Source: Tyto alba
Lineage: Eukaryota > Chordata > Aves > Strigiformes > Tytonidae
Direction: 5' to 3'
Length of the DNA stretch: 64,000 nucleotides
Assembly (NCBI RefSeq): GCF_018691265.1
Contig: NW_024881313.1
Span: 41,082,512-41,146,511, forward strand
Each line of letters opens with the position of its first letter. The first letter of the stretch is position 1. Both the position numbers and the translations under genes were made by a program. This document shows positions 1 to 12,500 of the stretch, one piece after another. The notes below the pieces were generated by a model, which saw only the letters and a list, made by a program, of their open reading frames with translations, made no database searches and was not told the DNA's origin.

Positions 1-3000
1 GTCGCATCAGCAACCGCCAGCTGACAGCTACACGCACAGAAAGTTCTGCTATAGATCATCTCGCGGAGAAAACGAAAACCTTTCCTTTTCAACATGACAA
101 GGATTCATTCACTTACCGGCTACTCTAAAAGCTTATTGAGAACGATCATGATCATTTGCGCTGCATCTTTTTCAGGAAGCACGAATCCTCCTCCTACTTG
201 TGAAGAGGGATGACTCAAAGCCCCGATGTCTTGTTTGCTCACAGTGAGGAGGACAGCACAGTTCGGCCTCCTGCTACGCTCTTCCCCCTTCGTGTACCCT
301 GATTCAGTGACACCAGACACTCCGAAAGGGCGAGATCACAGCTACTGAATTTGATTTTCTTGGGGGCTGCTGGTGAAATTATTACAGCTTTTATCATGAG
401 TACTTGTTTGCTTGGAACTGGAATAGAGCTAAATTTATTTCACAGAACTTATTTAAAAATAATGATGTTTTTCATCAGCTAGGCTAGACATACCCAGTTA
501 TGACTCCTCGGGATTTTACCTGAGGATCCAAACAATTATACCGACATGGAAGTGTATTTCTCGTACGATTTCTAACATCAGCTGTTTTGAGTTTGCAGTG
601 GGAGACACGTTTAAAGGACTGGGCTTGCATTTCTAGAGCCAAGTACTCAGGCTGTGGCGTCAGAAATAAACTTTAGACCTGAAAGCTTGACACAGAGGCT
701 CAGATGGGAAGTGCTATACTCATTTATTCTTAAATTCTCCATCCCTACCCATTTCCCAATCCATCCAAGCGGGTCAAGCCAAAGGGTAGAGAAACATATG
801 TACATTCCAAATCACCTTGTTAAACCTTCAACAGCGTGTACACCACCTGCACTTCGTAAAACCTCCCTCTTTACTGTTGCTCTCTTTAAAAAGAAAGGGA
901 GGAAATACTAAAACACAACAAAAGCTTTTACCCAGGAAACCTAACTACGTTTGCGTCACGGTGTTTCTGGCAAACGTAATGTGAGTAGGAACAGCATCTA
1001 CTGCTTTTGAACAGGTCTTCTTGGGGATCTTGGAGGGGAAGAGAAATTATCTCCACGTATAGAAGGCAAAATGGGGACGCAGAGTGCCCCAGCTAGGACC
1101 CACTTCACTTAGGTAGGATGCCCGTCCCTTCTACCAGAGTAACCCGAAAGCTGAATCATCATTTGCTACTAACCCCAGCTCCTGCCCCCAGGATTCCTAA
1201 AAGCTCTAACCGAAGCCATGGGCTATAACAACGGGCTCCCCAGCCATCCCCCATCAGTGGGGCGGTTCGGGAGATAAACACCGGGAAGTCTTTTATCAGA
1301 AGTGATCATCGTAACTGTTTGAACAAGAAAACATCTTTGGAAGAGGACACCAATATCACAGTGCCCCGAAGGGAGTGAGCAGATATAAAAATGAAGAAAA
1401 GGAAATGCTTTTCTAGGAAGGCAGATCGGCCACTGCGTCTCCTTTACTCACAGTGGTACTGCCTGAAGCTGCGTGGGGGGCATCGGGAACCTGGGCAAAA
1501 GCAGCACTTCATTCTCAAAGCAAAAGGCTTAAGTAGTTGAACAAGGAGGAAAACTGCAGTGGTAGGAGGAGAGTGTGGGAGAGGAAAAGAAAGCAGGCAC
1601 ACAACTTGTCCCCTAGAGTCGGGAACGTCCCCAGGAGAGGACTTTGTTGTTTCATTAGAGGAAGGAACAGTTGACTAACGTAGTTAAACAAAAAAAATAT
1701 CCCCCCACATTTAAAACACATTTCTGTTGGCCTCAAAAAAAAGGAAAAGTATGTGTGAGACTTGTTGTCCACTAAAAGGCTATACAAGGGAAGAGCAGCA
1801 AAATTAAAGCGGCTTATGAAATACAGCTCCTTCGAGTGCAGGAGCTGGGAGGTTGCAGCAGCTGCTCTTTAGCAGTACAGCCACAGGGACTTCTGCCACA
1901 AAACACTGATGACGTATAAACGTTCCGTTCCAAACCTGGGTGACAAAACCAGCTGAAATATGCAGCAGGAACAGAAACGTGCGCAGCCGAAAAAGATTAT
2001 GAGGGCACCTAATCGACACGCTGGTCCTGACATCAGCTTTTCTTACTACGGCGCAGCGAATTCTCTGGCGTGAGCAGTGCTATGGGAGGCTCCACACACA
2101 CACGTGTGTGCTCCTCTGAGCGCCGGGTAAGTCATGGAAATATGAAATAAGGATGGCAAATCCCACCACTGGCGAGGATCTGCAAACTGGAAGGCAAGGA
2201 GGGGCAGCAGAGACGCGTGCCCAGCGACTCCCGATGGGAAGTTAAGTGAGCACTGCGCGTGTGACTTCAAGATCTGTCTCCTTCCACCAACCTGTAGGGA
2301 ACGAGGTTGTTAAGAACCCCGAGTCGGTCGCCTCTTGGAAAGATTTAAGGAAGAACTGGCCACGTAAAGGTTCAGCCAGCTAGACAAACCCACATACATT
2401 TCCCAGGCAAAGCGGCCGCGGCGGTTTGCACCACAGGCAGGTCCTGCCCAGCACTCGTACCCGCTGAGCCAGGCGGACAGCACACGCTGACTACAGCCCC
2501 GGACATTCGGAATTTGCAGGGAGTTTCACCCGTGCTGGCTCGCAGGCACTGGGCGTAAAGCACCACAAGGTCTGACAGCTGGACGGGGCTCCTCGGGAAC
2601 GTGGCGTAGCTGAACACCGAAGGAAAAAGCTTTCTTGGGCTTCAGTGCTTCCACCGGCTTTTTGCAACCACCCCATGTTTGTCTCGCTGCAAGCTATCCC
2701 TAGTACGAACGGCCTAGCGCAGATTTAAGGTAGTACAGGTGTGCCCACAAGGCAACAGGCCTGCCAAACTACAGTCGTGCTTTCAAAAGCGTTAGCATCT
2801 AGAGAGTTAACCTGGGGGTTTTTTGACAAACATTCAGGGTAGAATCCTGCAATCCAAGTACACAGACATTACAAGATTAGCCTTCTATTTTAATAAGCTC
2901 AGCTCCGCTGCCAGAGATACCAGTAGCCTTTAAATTTAGAAATTAATTGCAGCTCAAAGATTAAGTCCCAGAGTCTTTTCCTCCTCCTTTTTCAAAGTCT

Positions 3001-3475
3001 TCCTTCTTGTGAAACAAGAAGTGAAATTAATCTGACTCAGGCTTGCTCTATTAGCCAGTGAAGAGTAACGGGCACTTCTAGGCCACAATTGATTTCATCT
3101 GAAAAATCAGACGTCTAAAATAGGTCAGAGGACTGAGAGGGTGCCTCCACGGGCTGCAGAGGGAATCCACAGCCAGCTAAGTCCTGGGGTCAACGATGTG
3201 CACACCCTCCCTTTGGTCACGAATACCACACATTTAATAGGTCAGGTGTATCTGTAGTGCTACGAAACAAAACACACGCATTCAACCTAGCATCCCATGG
3301 AGGGGAAAAAAAAAAATAGAAAAAAAAATTCTCCAGCCTACATTATTTCCAGAAGCCCTGAAACTCTGCCACACCTTTCTGCCCGAAACAGAGCATTCTT
3401 CAGACTGACATATAAAAACATAAGTACAAGAGAGGGAGTTAGTAGAAAGACAGCTTGCCCAGAGCCCATACTTAC
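1..3475 (-). other. MAP4 intron after R2 (3' part outside window)
   Basis: I find no exon here. In particular, no third repeat (a CGSKANIKHKPGGG-like peptide) is readable in any minus frame. The DNA is mixed unique sequence without a recognised transposable element. It carries no long open frame of likely coding character. Confidence 0.8.
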
Positions 3476-3568
3476 ATTCCCACCTCCAGGGACATGCTTA
3501 ATATTGTCCTTGGAACCACACTTGGACTGAACATGGCTGTAGTTCGCTTTTTTGGAGACTATCTGGAC
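3476..3568 (-). CDS. MAP4: MAP4 exon encoding microtubule-binding repeat R2
   Basis: The exon is 93 nt, 31 residues, phase 0-0, with acceptor gttacattccag and donor gtaagt. The peptide is [18 protein letters not shown] followed by [13 protein letters not shown]. Human R2 has the same length and differs at few sites. The KCGS motif is the second MARK-type site. The cysteine is at the conserved position shared with tau R2. This is the last coding exon in the window. The R3 exon should begin with a valine codon to the left of base 1. Confidence 0.98.
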
Positions 3569-6500
3569 CTGGAATGTTACAGAATGGAAAACAACACAAG
3601 GGAAGAGGACTGGTTAGAGTTGTCATACGGCAGGCTGGAGTGGATGCTCTAACACGGCAGAAAAACAAAGAGTTGTGTTAAACTCAACCCAACTGCGGTA
3701 TTAGGTGTGAAAGCAACGGAGGAGGAAAGTGAGAGAGAAGTGAACGAAAGGAGAGGCTGCACAGACAGTGTTAGTGCGGGAGCGCAAGCGCTGCCGTGAG
3801 GACGGCTCCTCCGCACACCCCGGGGGGCTCCCCCCGCCCGGAGGGCGCCCGCCTGCGCGCCGGGGGGGCCGGGCTGCCCCACAGCGCAGCCCCCCGGGGC
3901 AGGGGGAGCCCGCGCGGGGGCCGCCTGCCTCCCAGCAGCCCCACCGGCTGCCCAGCAAACTTCCATTTGCCTGGCCTGGCTCCAGTCCCGGGTAACCTCT
4001 TCCAAAACCGCGGGGCAGTGAAGCCCGGGTCTGAGAAACAACTCTTCTGATGAGGGTTGTTAAAGCTGATCAGGCCTGTCTTATCTTAATTGTTTCTCCT
4101 TCAAACTAAAATGACTTGGACTTTCTCCAGTACGAAAGGAGTGCGCTAGGTGAGCTTTCACTCACAAAGGCAGTGACTGAGTGAGAGTAACAGGCCTGCG
4201 TTTACAAAGGTTAGTTATGACACGCGTGTTTAGTCTGGGGGTTACTTAACACAGCACAAAACGTGGCAGAAGCTGTACCCCACTTTCTAGAAAGAGGTGA
4301 TAAATCCAAAGCACAAAAGGAATCACCAGGACGTTCTCACTTCAGCAGGTTTCCAAAAGCTCCTCCGCCACTTCAGGAAGACTGGATTCAGCACAAGGGC
4401 AGCTCCGCAACCGTACCGGTGCCGCGGGCGGGCGCGGGGGCTCCGGCTTCCCGCCCGCCCCGTACCAGCTCTGCCTGAGCAGGCCTGAAGGCGAGCAGCA
4501 CCCCCGGCGCCCCCCCCCCCCCTCGCCCCCCACCCGCTCGTGCTGGAACCGCCTGTCACGACAGCGGCGGGGTAACCCCCCCGACGGCGACCGCCCGACG
4601 CGGGGAGCTGGGAGCTCACCCACCGCTGCGTGGGGCACAGCGCAGGAACGAGAGGATGCCCTTAATGTTCTGGGATCTCAAACCAAGCGGCACTGACCTA
4701 AACCTCTCCTCCCAGTTACAAACCAGCGCTGCGTAGGAAGACCTGGTTGTGAGGGAAACCTCCGGCTCGAAGTTAAGCCCATCCGCCTAGAAGGGAAAAT
4801 GGAGGGCTCCGCTCCGAAAACAGTCACCTTTGCAGCAGGCATGGAAAAGGTCCCTACGACAGGCGTGGCCGAACGGGTTTAGCTGAGAACACCTCGGGGT
4901 TTACAAGAAAGAATTGGAAGAGCGTCCGTGCAAAGAACAGTGACACTGACAGGAGAAAGCAGAAGAGTTGAAGAGAAGGGAAAGTGACTCAAAATGGAAA
5001 TGCTTTCCTTCATCTCCCACAGAGAAAAGTCTGAAATAAACTCACTTTCCCATTGGGCTGTTTTGGGGCACCCTCTTTTGATACGGTTGTTTTAGTAGGA
5101 GCCATTTTAGAGACTGCATTGGGTTCAGACTTGCGCGCAGCAGCGGCTGATTCTGGCTTTTTCTCTATTTTCCCCTAGATGGAGACAAATGGATGATTTC
5201 AACCAGCAAAAGCAAAAGTGTGGGCAGGAGAGTACGTGAACACAAGCTACCCAGATAAACTTAGTGGAGCAGACAACCCAGTAGAACTTCTTACATGCTG
5301 TAAAATCCTCTGGCAAAATATAATCCCATGCCCAGGAAGAATAACACTAAGGGAGTGGAGGGGAAGCAACATCATTCGGACACGGGATGCAGCAGGCACC
5401 GTGGGGTCGTAAAGCAGTAATTAAATTCTCCATTTCTCAAAAAACTCATAGGTGCCCGTCGTTGGGATCTCACCATTCCCCCAACGGCCACGCTGGCAGG
5501 TCTCCAAGTGACCCCAGTACATTAGATTCTGCCAAAAAAATTAAACCCAATCTCTTAGTAACCCAACAGCAGCGCAGGCCCACCTCCTTCACAGGAAGGA
5601 CACTGCACAGACCTTCGGGGCAAACACATCCCCACTGGCTGATTTTCTTCCCCTTCGAGCTCCAAGAGCTCTGCTGGATACGGACACACTGTGCTTCCGC
5701 TTCTGATTTCTCACCCACACACTGGTTTGACTCAGGCTTTGAGATCAACAGCTGATTTGGTTTTTAACTAATCAAATGCAGGTGGACCTAGTAAATCCAG
5801 CTAAGCAGAAACTGAATGAAAATTTACGTTTTAGAAAAATTCAGCAACTACCTGAGAGCATCCATGCTTCTGCTAATCTAGATCCAGCTAAGTGCAGCAG
5901 AACCTGCATTTTTTTTTGGGGGGGGGGGGGGGGGGGGGCTCAGCATAAAGCCTGTATTTCACTAACCTACCAGCAAGAGAACAGTAAACAAAAATCCCCA
6001 GCGCTCCTATGGCATCCTGTCAGATTCTAAAAACATCTCAGTGTAAGTAAGTCTACGAAAAGGACAAATTTCTTAAAAGCACAGTTGTTCGGATTTAACA
6101 ATTCTATGAAAATATTTTGAAAATAAAGGACAGTACAATTAAATGTAAAAATAAATTCCCTTAGACTGACACAATAATCCTGTAAGCTCAAAAGCTCTGT
6201 GATTCTCAGAACCCTCATGCAGTTTAAAATAACAGCACAATCCTAGGTGTTCTTTTCGATCAGATGGCAGAAAGTTTTGTGAACTTCTGTTTGGTTTCCA
6301 GCTGCAATATACAGCAAGTATGTGAAGGGGTCACCCTCCTGCTGGCTTCGGAGTTTTTCAGCACACTTGGTCTGTCATCTCCAGAAACTTGCTTTTGGGG
6401 AGCAAAAGTTTCTGTCCTCTGGACCTCAAGGCTCTGAGGACTGTACTGTGGTACTGTACAACTAAGATACTCTTAACTCTGAAGAATAAATCCATATTAT

Positions 6501-9500
6501 ATCGATGCTGTCTGTGACACACAACACCAAAGCCCAAGAATGCCCTTGACTTTATTGTGCCTGAGAGGAGATTAAGGCTCCCAGCATGAACTCTGTGCTC
6601 TCTTGGCATCAGATTAAAGTTATAGGCCGAGTTATTCATTACCACAGACCTGCAGCAAAGATAACTGGGCAAATCTGTTCCACTTTGTGGAAATTAAAGC
6701 CCTCTGACTACGGGCAGGCGGCTAACACATTTGGTCAGGCAAAGACGGGCGTATCTGTTATATAATACCCAACAGAGGTTTTATGATTATGCATACCCAC
6801 CCGATTACTTAAACCCTCAGAAGAAGGCTACAGGTACATCCCAAAACACTGATCAGTTACACGGTAGATGCTCACGGTAAAAGTGCAGTTTAAGACCATC
6901 ACTGACTGGGAGCCCCAGGTCCTATCTATGTTCACACTTTTCCCTGCTGCTCGTTCAACACCACCCTCCTCTCCCCTGCGGCCACCGCAGGTCATTCCAG
7001 CCAACCCACTTCGTTTCAGCTTTAGGCCTGACACGTTGAAGCGCGTCCCCGTTCCCAGACCTGGGAAAGGTGCTGGGGGAACTTGCTCCCGAATCCAGAT
7101 TGCCTGCATGGTAGTGCCTTATTCCACCTTCTCCACCATTCAGCAGACCCAATTCCTCTATTCAAAAGCAAAGTTTTGCCATACAGGCAAGGTTTTGAGC
7201 TTTCAACACCAACTAGTTTCCACGTCGGGATGTACGACAGAAAACCAGAACCACAGAGTTTTGAATTCCTGTCTGCAAACACCATGAAGGCTCTTAAGGC
7301 GGATTCCTCCTGTACGCCACTATCACTGCCTTGTTAATGCCTTGTGCATAGACCAAGAACCCAGAGAGGAGCTCTGCAGAGCATAAATGAGAAGCGCAGT
7401 GAGGATACAGCCACCAACATTAGCAAAGAGCACCCCTAATGCTTAAGAGCTACAGTTCCAAAGCATATATTGTTATCAAGTTTGAAGAAACTTACCTTTC
7501 CTCCGCCAGGCTGATGTTTAATATTATCTGTCGAGCCAATTTTGGAACGTACATTTTTCAGATCTGGAGCAGAAACGCTGCTGGTCGGGCGAGGTGGCTT
7601 GGCAACAGCGCTGGGTTTAGTCGGGGCCTTAGCGCTTGTCTTTTTAGCGTCTGCTGTTGCAGTTGAGGTTGGGGTGGGTTTGGTTGCAGCAGGCTTGGCT
7701 TTGGGACGACTGGTGGCTACTCCGGGCAAAGTAGGGGCGCTGGAGGCGGCGGTAGAAGGAGTGGTGGCACTGCTTTTTACTGCATTTCCAGGAGCGCTCT
7801 TCGGGCGGCTCAAGTCTGCTACGAGGATCACAGCGATAGTTGGAGGGAAGGGGGGAAAAAGGTGGGTCAGAGGCCATGGATACAAACTTCCTCCGAGTCT
7901 TACAGATGTACAGAGACCTGCTTAATAAACACAGCCCCGAAAGGAGGAGGATTTGATGCAGATGGAAACTGAACAAAGATACCTGATGGTGACTTTGCAG
8001 AGCTCTTCTTGGCATCCGCAGGCTTTGCCTCAGTCTTGATGGCTGCCCAACACAAAACAGACGGGTCAGCGGGGGGGCCGCTTTGCACAGGGGAGAAGCC
8101 CGGGATCCCGGCAGCTCTCCCCTCCCCTGGAGGTCGGGGCCCTCCACAGCTCCTCGCGTACCCACAGCCCCCCCGTCCCCAAGGCGCCGCTCCAAAGCGA
8201 GCCTCTCCAGAACTAACGGCTCCCTTTGGACACCTGGCTGAGGCGCAACCGCAACGCTCATCCCCGGGTTCCAGCAGAAGGATCAGTTCACCACCCGATG
8301 ACACCACACACCTCGGGGGCGGTTTGCATTTTGCTTTTTCTTACAGTGACTTTCTGAATCTTAGAGGACTCACTAACGTTATTTTAAATCCTGTCCCGAG
8401 ATATTTCCTTAAAAAAAAAATAACAACAAAACCCCATCACCAAAAGAAAAGCACAAACCCAGAGCTCTTTTTACTAAATAGCATTTGTCCATCTATAACC
8501 TTGGTATTATTGCTAGATCAATTCTAACCAATGCCAATTTTCTTGCACAGAAGTTATTGCACAAATTCTGGTCCCTATTATAATTGTATAAATCCAAAAA
8601 TCAATCACTAAACCGAACTACGCCTTTGGGCAAACACCAGTGATCATGACCTGATTACATTCCACACAGACAGAGGACAGCAAACCAGGAACACATCTAT
8701 ATCTCTCAGAGCAGAATAAAACCATACCCGAAGTTGATGAAAGGAAAATTCACAGACTGAAAAATATAAACAGAGCCTTATTTGAAAGAGCTCTTTGATA
8801 ACGAAATTCTAGCTTTTTTACTATCGATGACAGACAACTTTGGCTAATATCTGCTTCATTTCAATAGCCAAAGGAAGGCAACGTTAAAAGCAAACAATAA
8901 ATGGAAAAAAAGCTAAGTTAGAAATCATGACAACTCCCATCTTCTAATATTTAATTTCCATGAACAGTATTAGATTTTTAGATAAACTCAAGTAGCTGGC
9001 AGGGTAATTTCTAGAACACCGATCTAGAAAAGAGCAAGCAAAAGAGGCAGATAACTCTAGGCCAAGTTAGTCTGGATCGTTCCATCCTGACTTTGCTAAA
9101 AGCATTCAATTAAACACCACAGATACTAGCTAATGAGATGAAACACATCTGGACAATTTAATAAGGCCTAAAGGATAGTTATATAATTAATACCTAAAAA
9201 AGGCCCTGTCAAACCAACCTAATCTCATTCCCTGAGACCACATCTTTAATTGGGCAAACTGTATGGACAGAACAGACTTAGTTTTCTAATCAAGGCAAGA
9301 GGACTAATATGTTAATTTAATATATAGAGATGTTATTTCTACTCGCGTCAGTGAGGAGCCAAATACTGAAACGCTTCTGTCCATGCTATTAGCATGCAAT
9401 GTTGAAAACCTGGAGAATGATAAAACTTCTGGGAAAATGGTCTATAACAACAGTCGAAGGCTTCGATCTTTTTCAGATCTGAAAGACAGAGAGGTGGTCT

Positions 9501-12500
9501 CGTACAAACATAAAAGGCATTTTTACAGGGAAGGGGGAAAACTGGGGAAAAAAAAAATAAAATAAAAATGAAGCACCACCTAGCCCATGGTCCTCATTTA
9601 GTTGAGAAAGCGACTGATGCTTAATACCCGAAAAAGTGAAACAATCTAACTTCAAAACAAGCCACTCTGGGCACATTTTACAACAGTGAGAACACCCAAA
9701 CACACGAGCAAACCACAAGGAAGCGAGTCTCTGTCTTTTCGAACCCGAAACGCAGATGTCCTTCTGAAATACCAGCTCTAGCCAGAAACGCCCGACCCGT
9801 CCCAGCGCTACGTACTGAGAAGCTGAGCTGTGACCAGGAGAGATCCCGCTCTCCATCCTGTCACCCGCCCCCCTGGATCCAGCCGAAGCGCTCGCGCTAC
9901 CGAAACCGAGCCCTTAGCATTTGGCCCGCTGCCATCCCGCCTCGGGCCCCGCAGCCCCATCCATCCCCGCTCCCACCCCTGCCCTCTCCCCTTCCAAATC
10001 AGCACCCCCCTCCTTCGCCCGTCACGGCTCCCCCGTGCAGCTCCAGATCCAGACAAAACCGCTCTCCCTCCCGAGGGAGTTTCCCCAGCTGACCTCCTCT
10101 CTCCCTCGCCCACCCAGTTCTCGCTGGGCTCTGCCAGCGTCCCGCCACCCTCGCCTTTTCCTCTCTCCCTCCTGCCACTTGGAACAACCTTCCCGCCGCT
10201 CGGCATCGTTGGCTCCATCTCTTTTCAAATGTCATCAGAAAAGGCGCCTTTGTTGGTGTCTCGGCTTTGGGAGGAGGAATTAACTGACCTCACTAAAACG
10301 TATCGAGCATTCTGGGCTGCAGTTTGCATGGAAGACCACACAAAATTAATTTTACAAGGGTGTCCATAGAATCAGTTAAGATACATGGCTCTTGGAAAGT
10401 GCAACACTTCCCCTACGCTTGATAAATTACATTTTCCCCTAGAGTGTAAAGTATGGAACGTATATCTAGCCCAACATATTTCAACATAGTTAAACCATTA
10501 CTATTCTTTTGGGAAAGAGAGGTTACGAATTCATGCCTTGGGACTCGCAGAACAAAGCAACCAATACGTATTATTAGTCTTGCATGTTTACTGGCAAATT
10601 TTGCCAATGAAGTCTAGTCATTTGAAAAGACTTGAGAACATTTAACTATATTTTTATCTGACGTTAAATCTCTCAAGCTCCATTAAAATGAGCAAAACCA
10701 GTGTTTCCAAGATGCTAATAGGCTGCTCAGGTTTCATGCTGGCTGCGTTAAACTCACGGGAAGTTCCCTCTTTGGCAACAGTGGGCAGGGGGTACAGTTT
10801 TCTGCTGAAGCTGATGTGATTTCAGCTCCAAATTCTTCCTGCACTAGTAAAAAACCTCCACTTCTGTCCATCCTTTTTTGTTTTTCAGATGCACTAGTCT
10901 GAGTGCTGCAAGTCTTCTTTTGACGATTTGCTTTTCCCAGGCTTTAAAATTTGGTTTTAGTGTTTATTCCAACTGTTACTATGGCAAAACACAGAGGTAA
11001 TAGGATCCTTTTTCTTCAGTCAAGCATGTTCAGTAATTGTAGTATTAACCCCGAATCACACAGAGCTGATCCACGCTGGCCTTGAAGGCCATGCAGATTT
11101 GGTTTTGGAAGAGGGAGGCCTGGAGAGGAAGAAGTCTTTGTGCCTCGGCAGAGGATCTTAAAAGGGTTAAAAGGGTTATTAAAAGGGTTAAAAGGGTTAT
11201 TAAAAGGGTTAACGTTTCAGCCACCACTGAGCTTCAGGTCAACTCCTGACTGGCCGGTAGGCCAGCTGCCGCCTCGCAGAAGCACAGGCTAACAGCAGCT
11301 TCTCATGAATGGCCACGTTTTTAAGGTTTTGGGTTTTTTTTTCTTCCTTCTTTTGAATCTGAAGATCGCAAGCTAGTTTACCTAAAGACTCACTTTAATA
11401 AACCGATGGGGCACAGGATGACCTGAGCACAGGGGAAAAAAGCAGTCAGCCTACTGGAACACGTGGGAAAGACATCACAGTGTGAACCAACGGCGCTACT
11501 CAACCAGAAACCTGCCGCTGGGTAGCGAAAAAGAGATCGCCTGCAGAAAAGCCAGGGAACACTCACAGGTTGGCCTCTTGGGGGGAGAAGGAGCGGTGTT
11601 TTTCGCACCAGCAGCTGCAGCGACGGGCGATGCCGCTGTTGCCCGCGGAGCAGCAGGGCTGCTCCTGACAGCGGTTCTGGGGGTGGCAGACGATGGAGGT
11701 TTTGAAAGCGAGGTCCGCTTCTCGGTGGTCTTCGCATCTGCAACCTGCAAAGGAACAGGCTACAGTAAAGCCAGTATTTCACTGACCGTCTCCTCAAAGG
11801 GTCTGCCAACAAAAAGCCTGAAATAAATGGCAATTGTTGGAATTCTTAAACGCGTAAGCTAGGCACTGCCAAAACATTATAAAGCAGAAGATTAAAAATA
11901 TAATTAAGGCACGCAGGAGCGACCGACTATACTCAGTGCAGGACACAGAGCACAGACCCTGCTGAACACCAGAATTCATCCAGATCTGTTTCGGCGTTAA
12001 TGCACGGAGGCCGTTTACAGCTGTGAACGAGGTTTGGATTTCTGAAGCAAATGGAAAACATCAGTCCACTAGCAGTACTTCTGGGAGAGACTTCTTTCCT
12101 TCCTGAGCAGGAATGCGTCCTGGGCTACGGCAGCGTTTATTAAAACACTGTGGACATAAGAATCAGGTGTCTGTGGCTCAGTCCTCGCTTGGAAAACTTT
12201 CATGCCTGCCCTTGGTCAGTCACTTGTTTGTAAACTGACTGACCTCTTAAGTATTAAAATACCGGAGTTAACGTACAGAAACAAGTAAGATGAGATTTTG
12301 ATTTCATCAAAAAGAGATTCAGCATCAGGCAAAAACTTAAACAAAACTGAAGACACTGGTTCACAAAACGAAAAGTGCAGATTTATGCCCGTGCTTTCAT
12401 ACTCTTTTTGTTATTTGTATTTAGCTAGCTTTAGAAGACACTCAAATGCAGTTATTTAAGCTTAAAGGGATAGTAGAAACACTAGCATTGAGATATCGAC

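Noticed and set aside
9830..10369. Plus-strand 179-codon proline/serine-rich frame
   Set aside because: It follows the pyrimidine-rich composition of the tract; no family resemblance.
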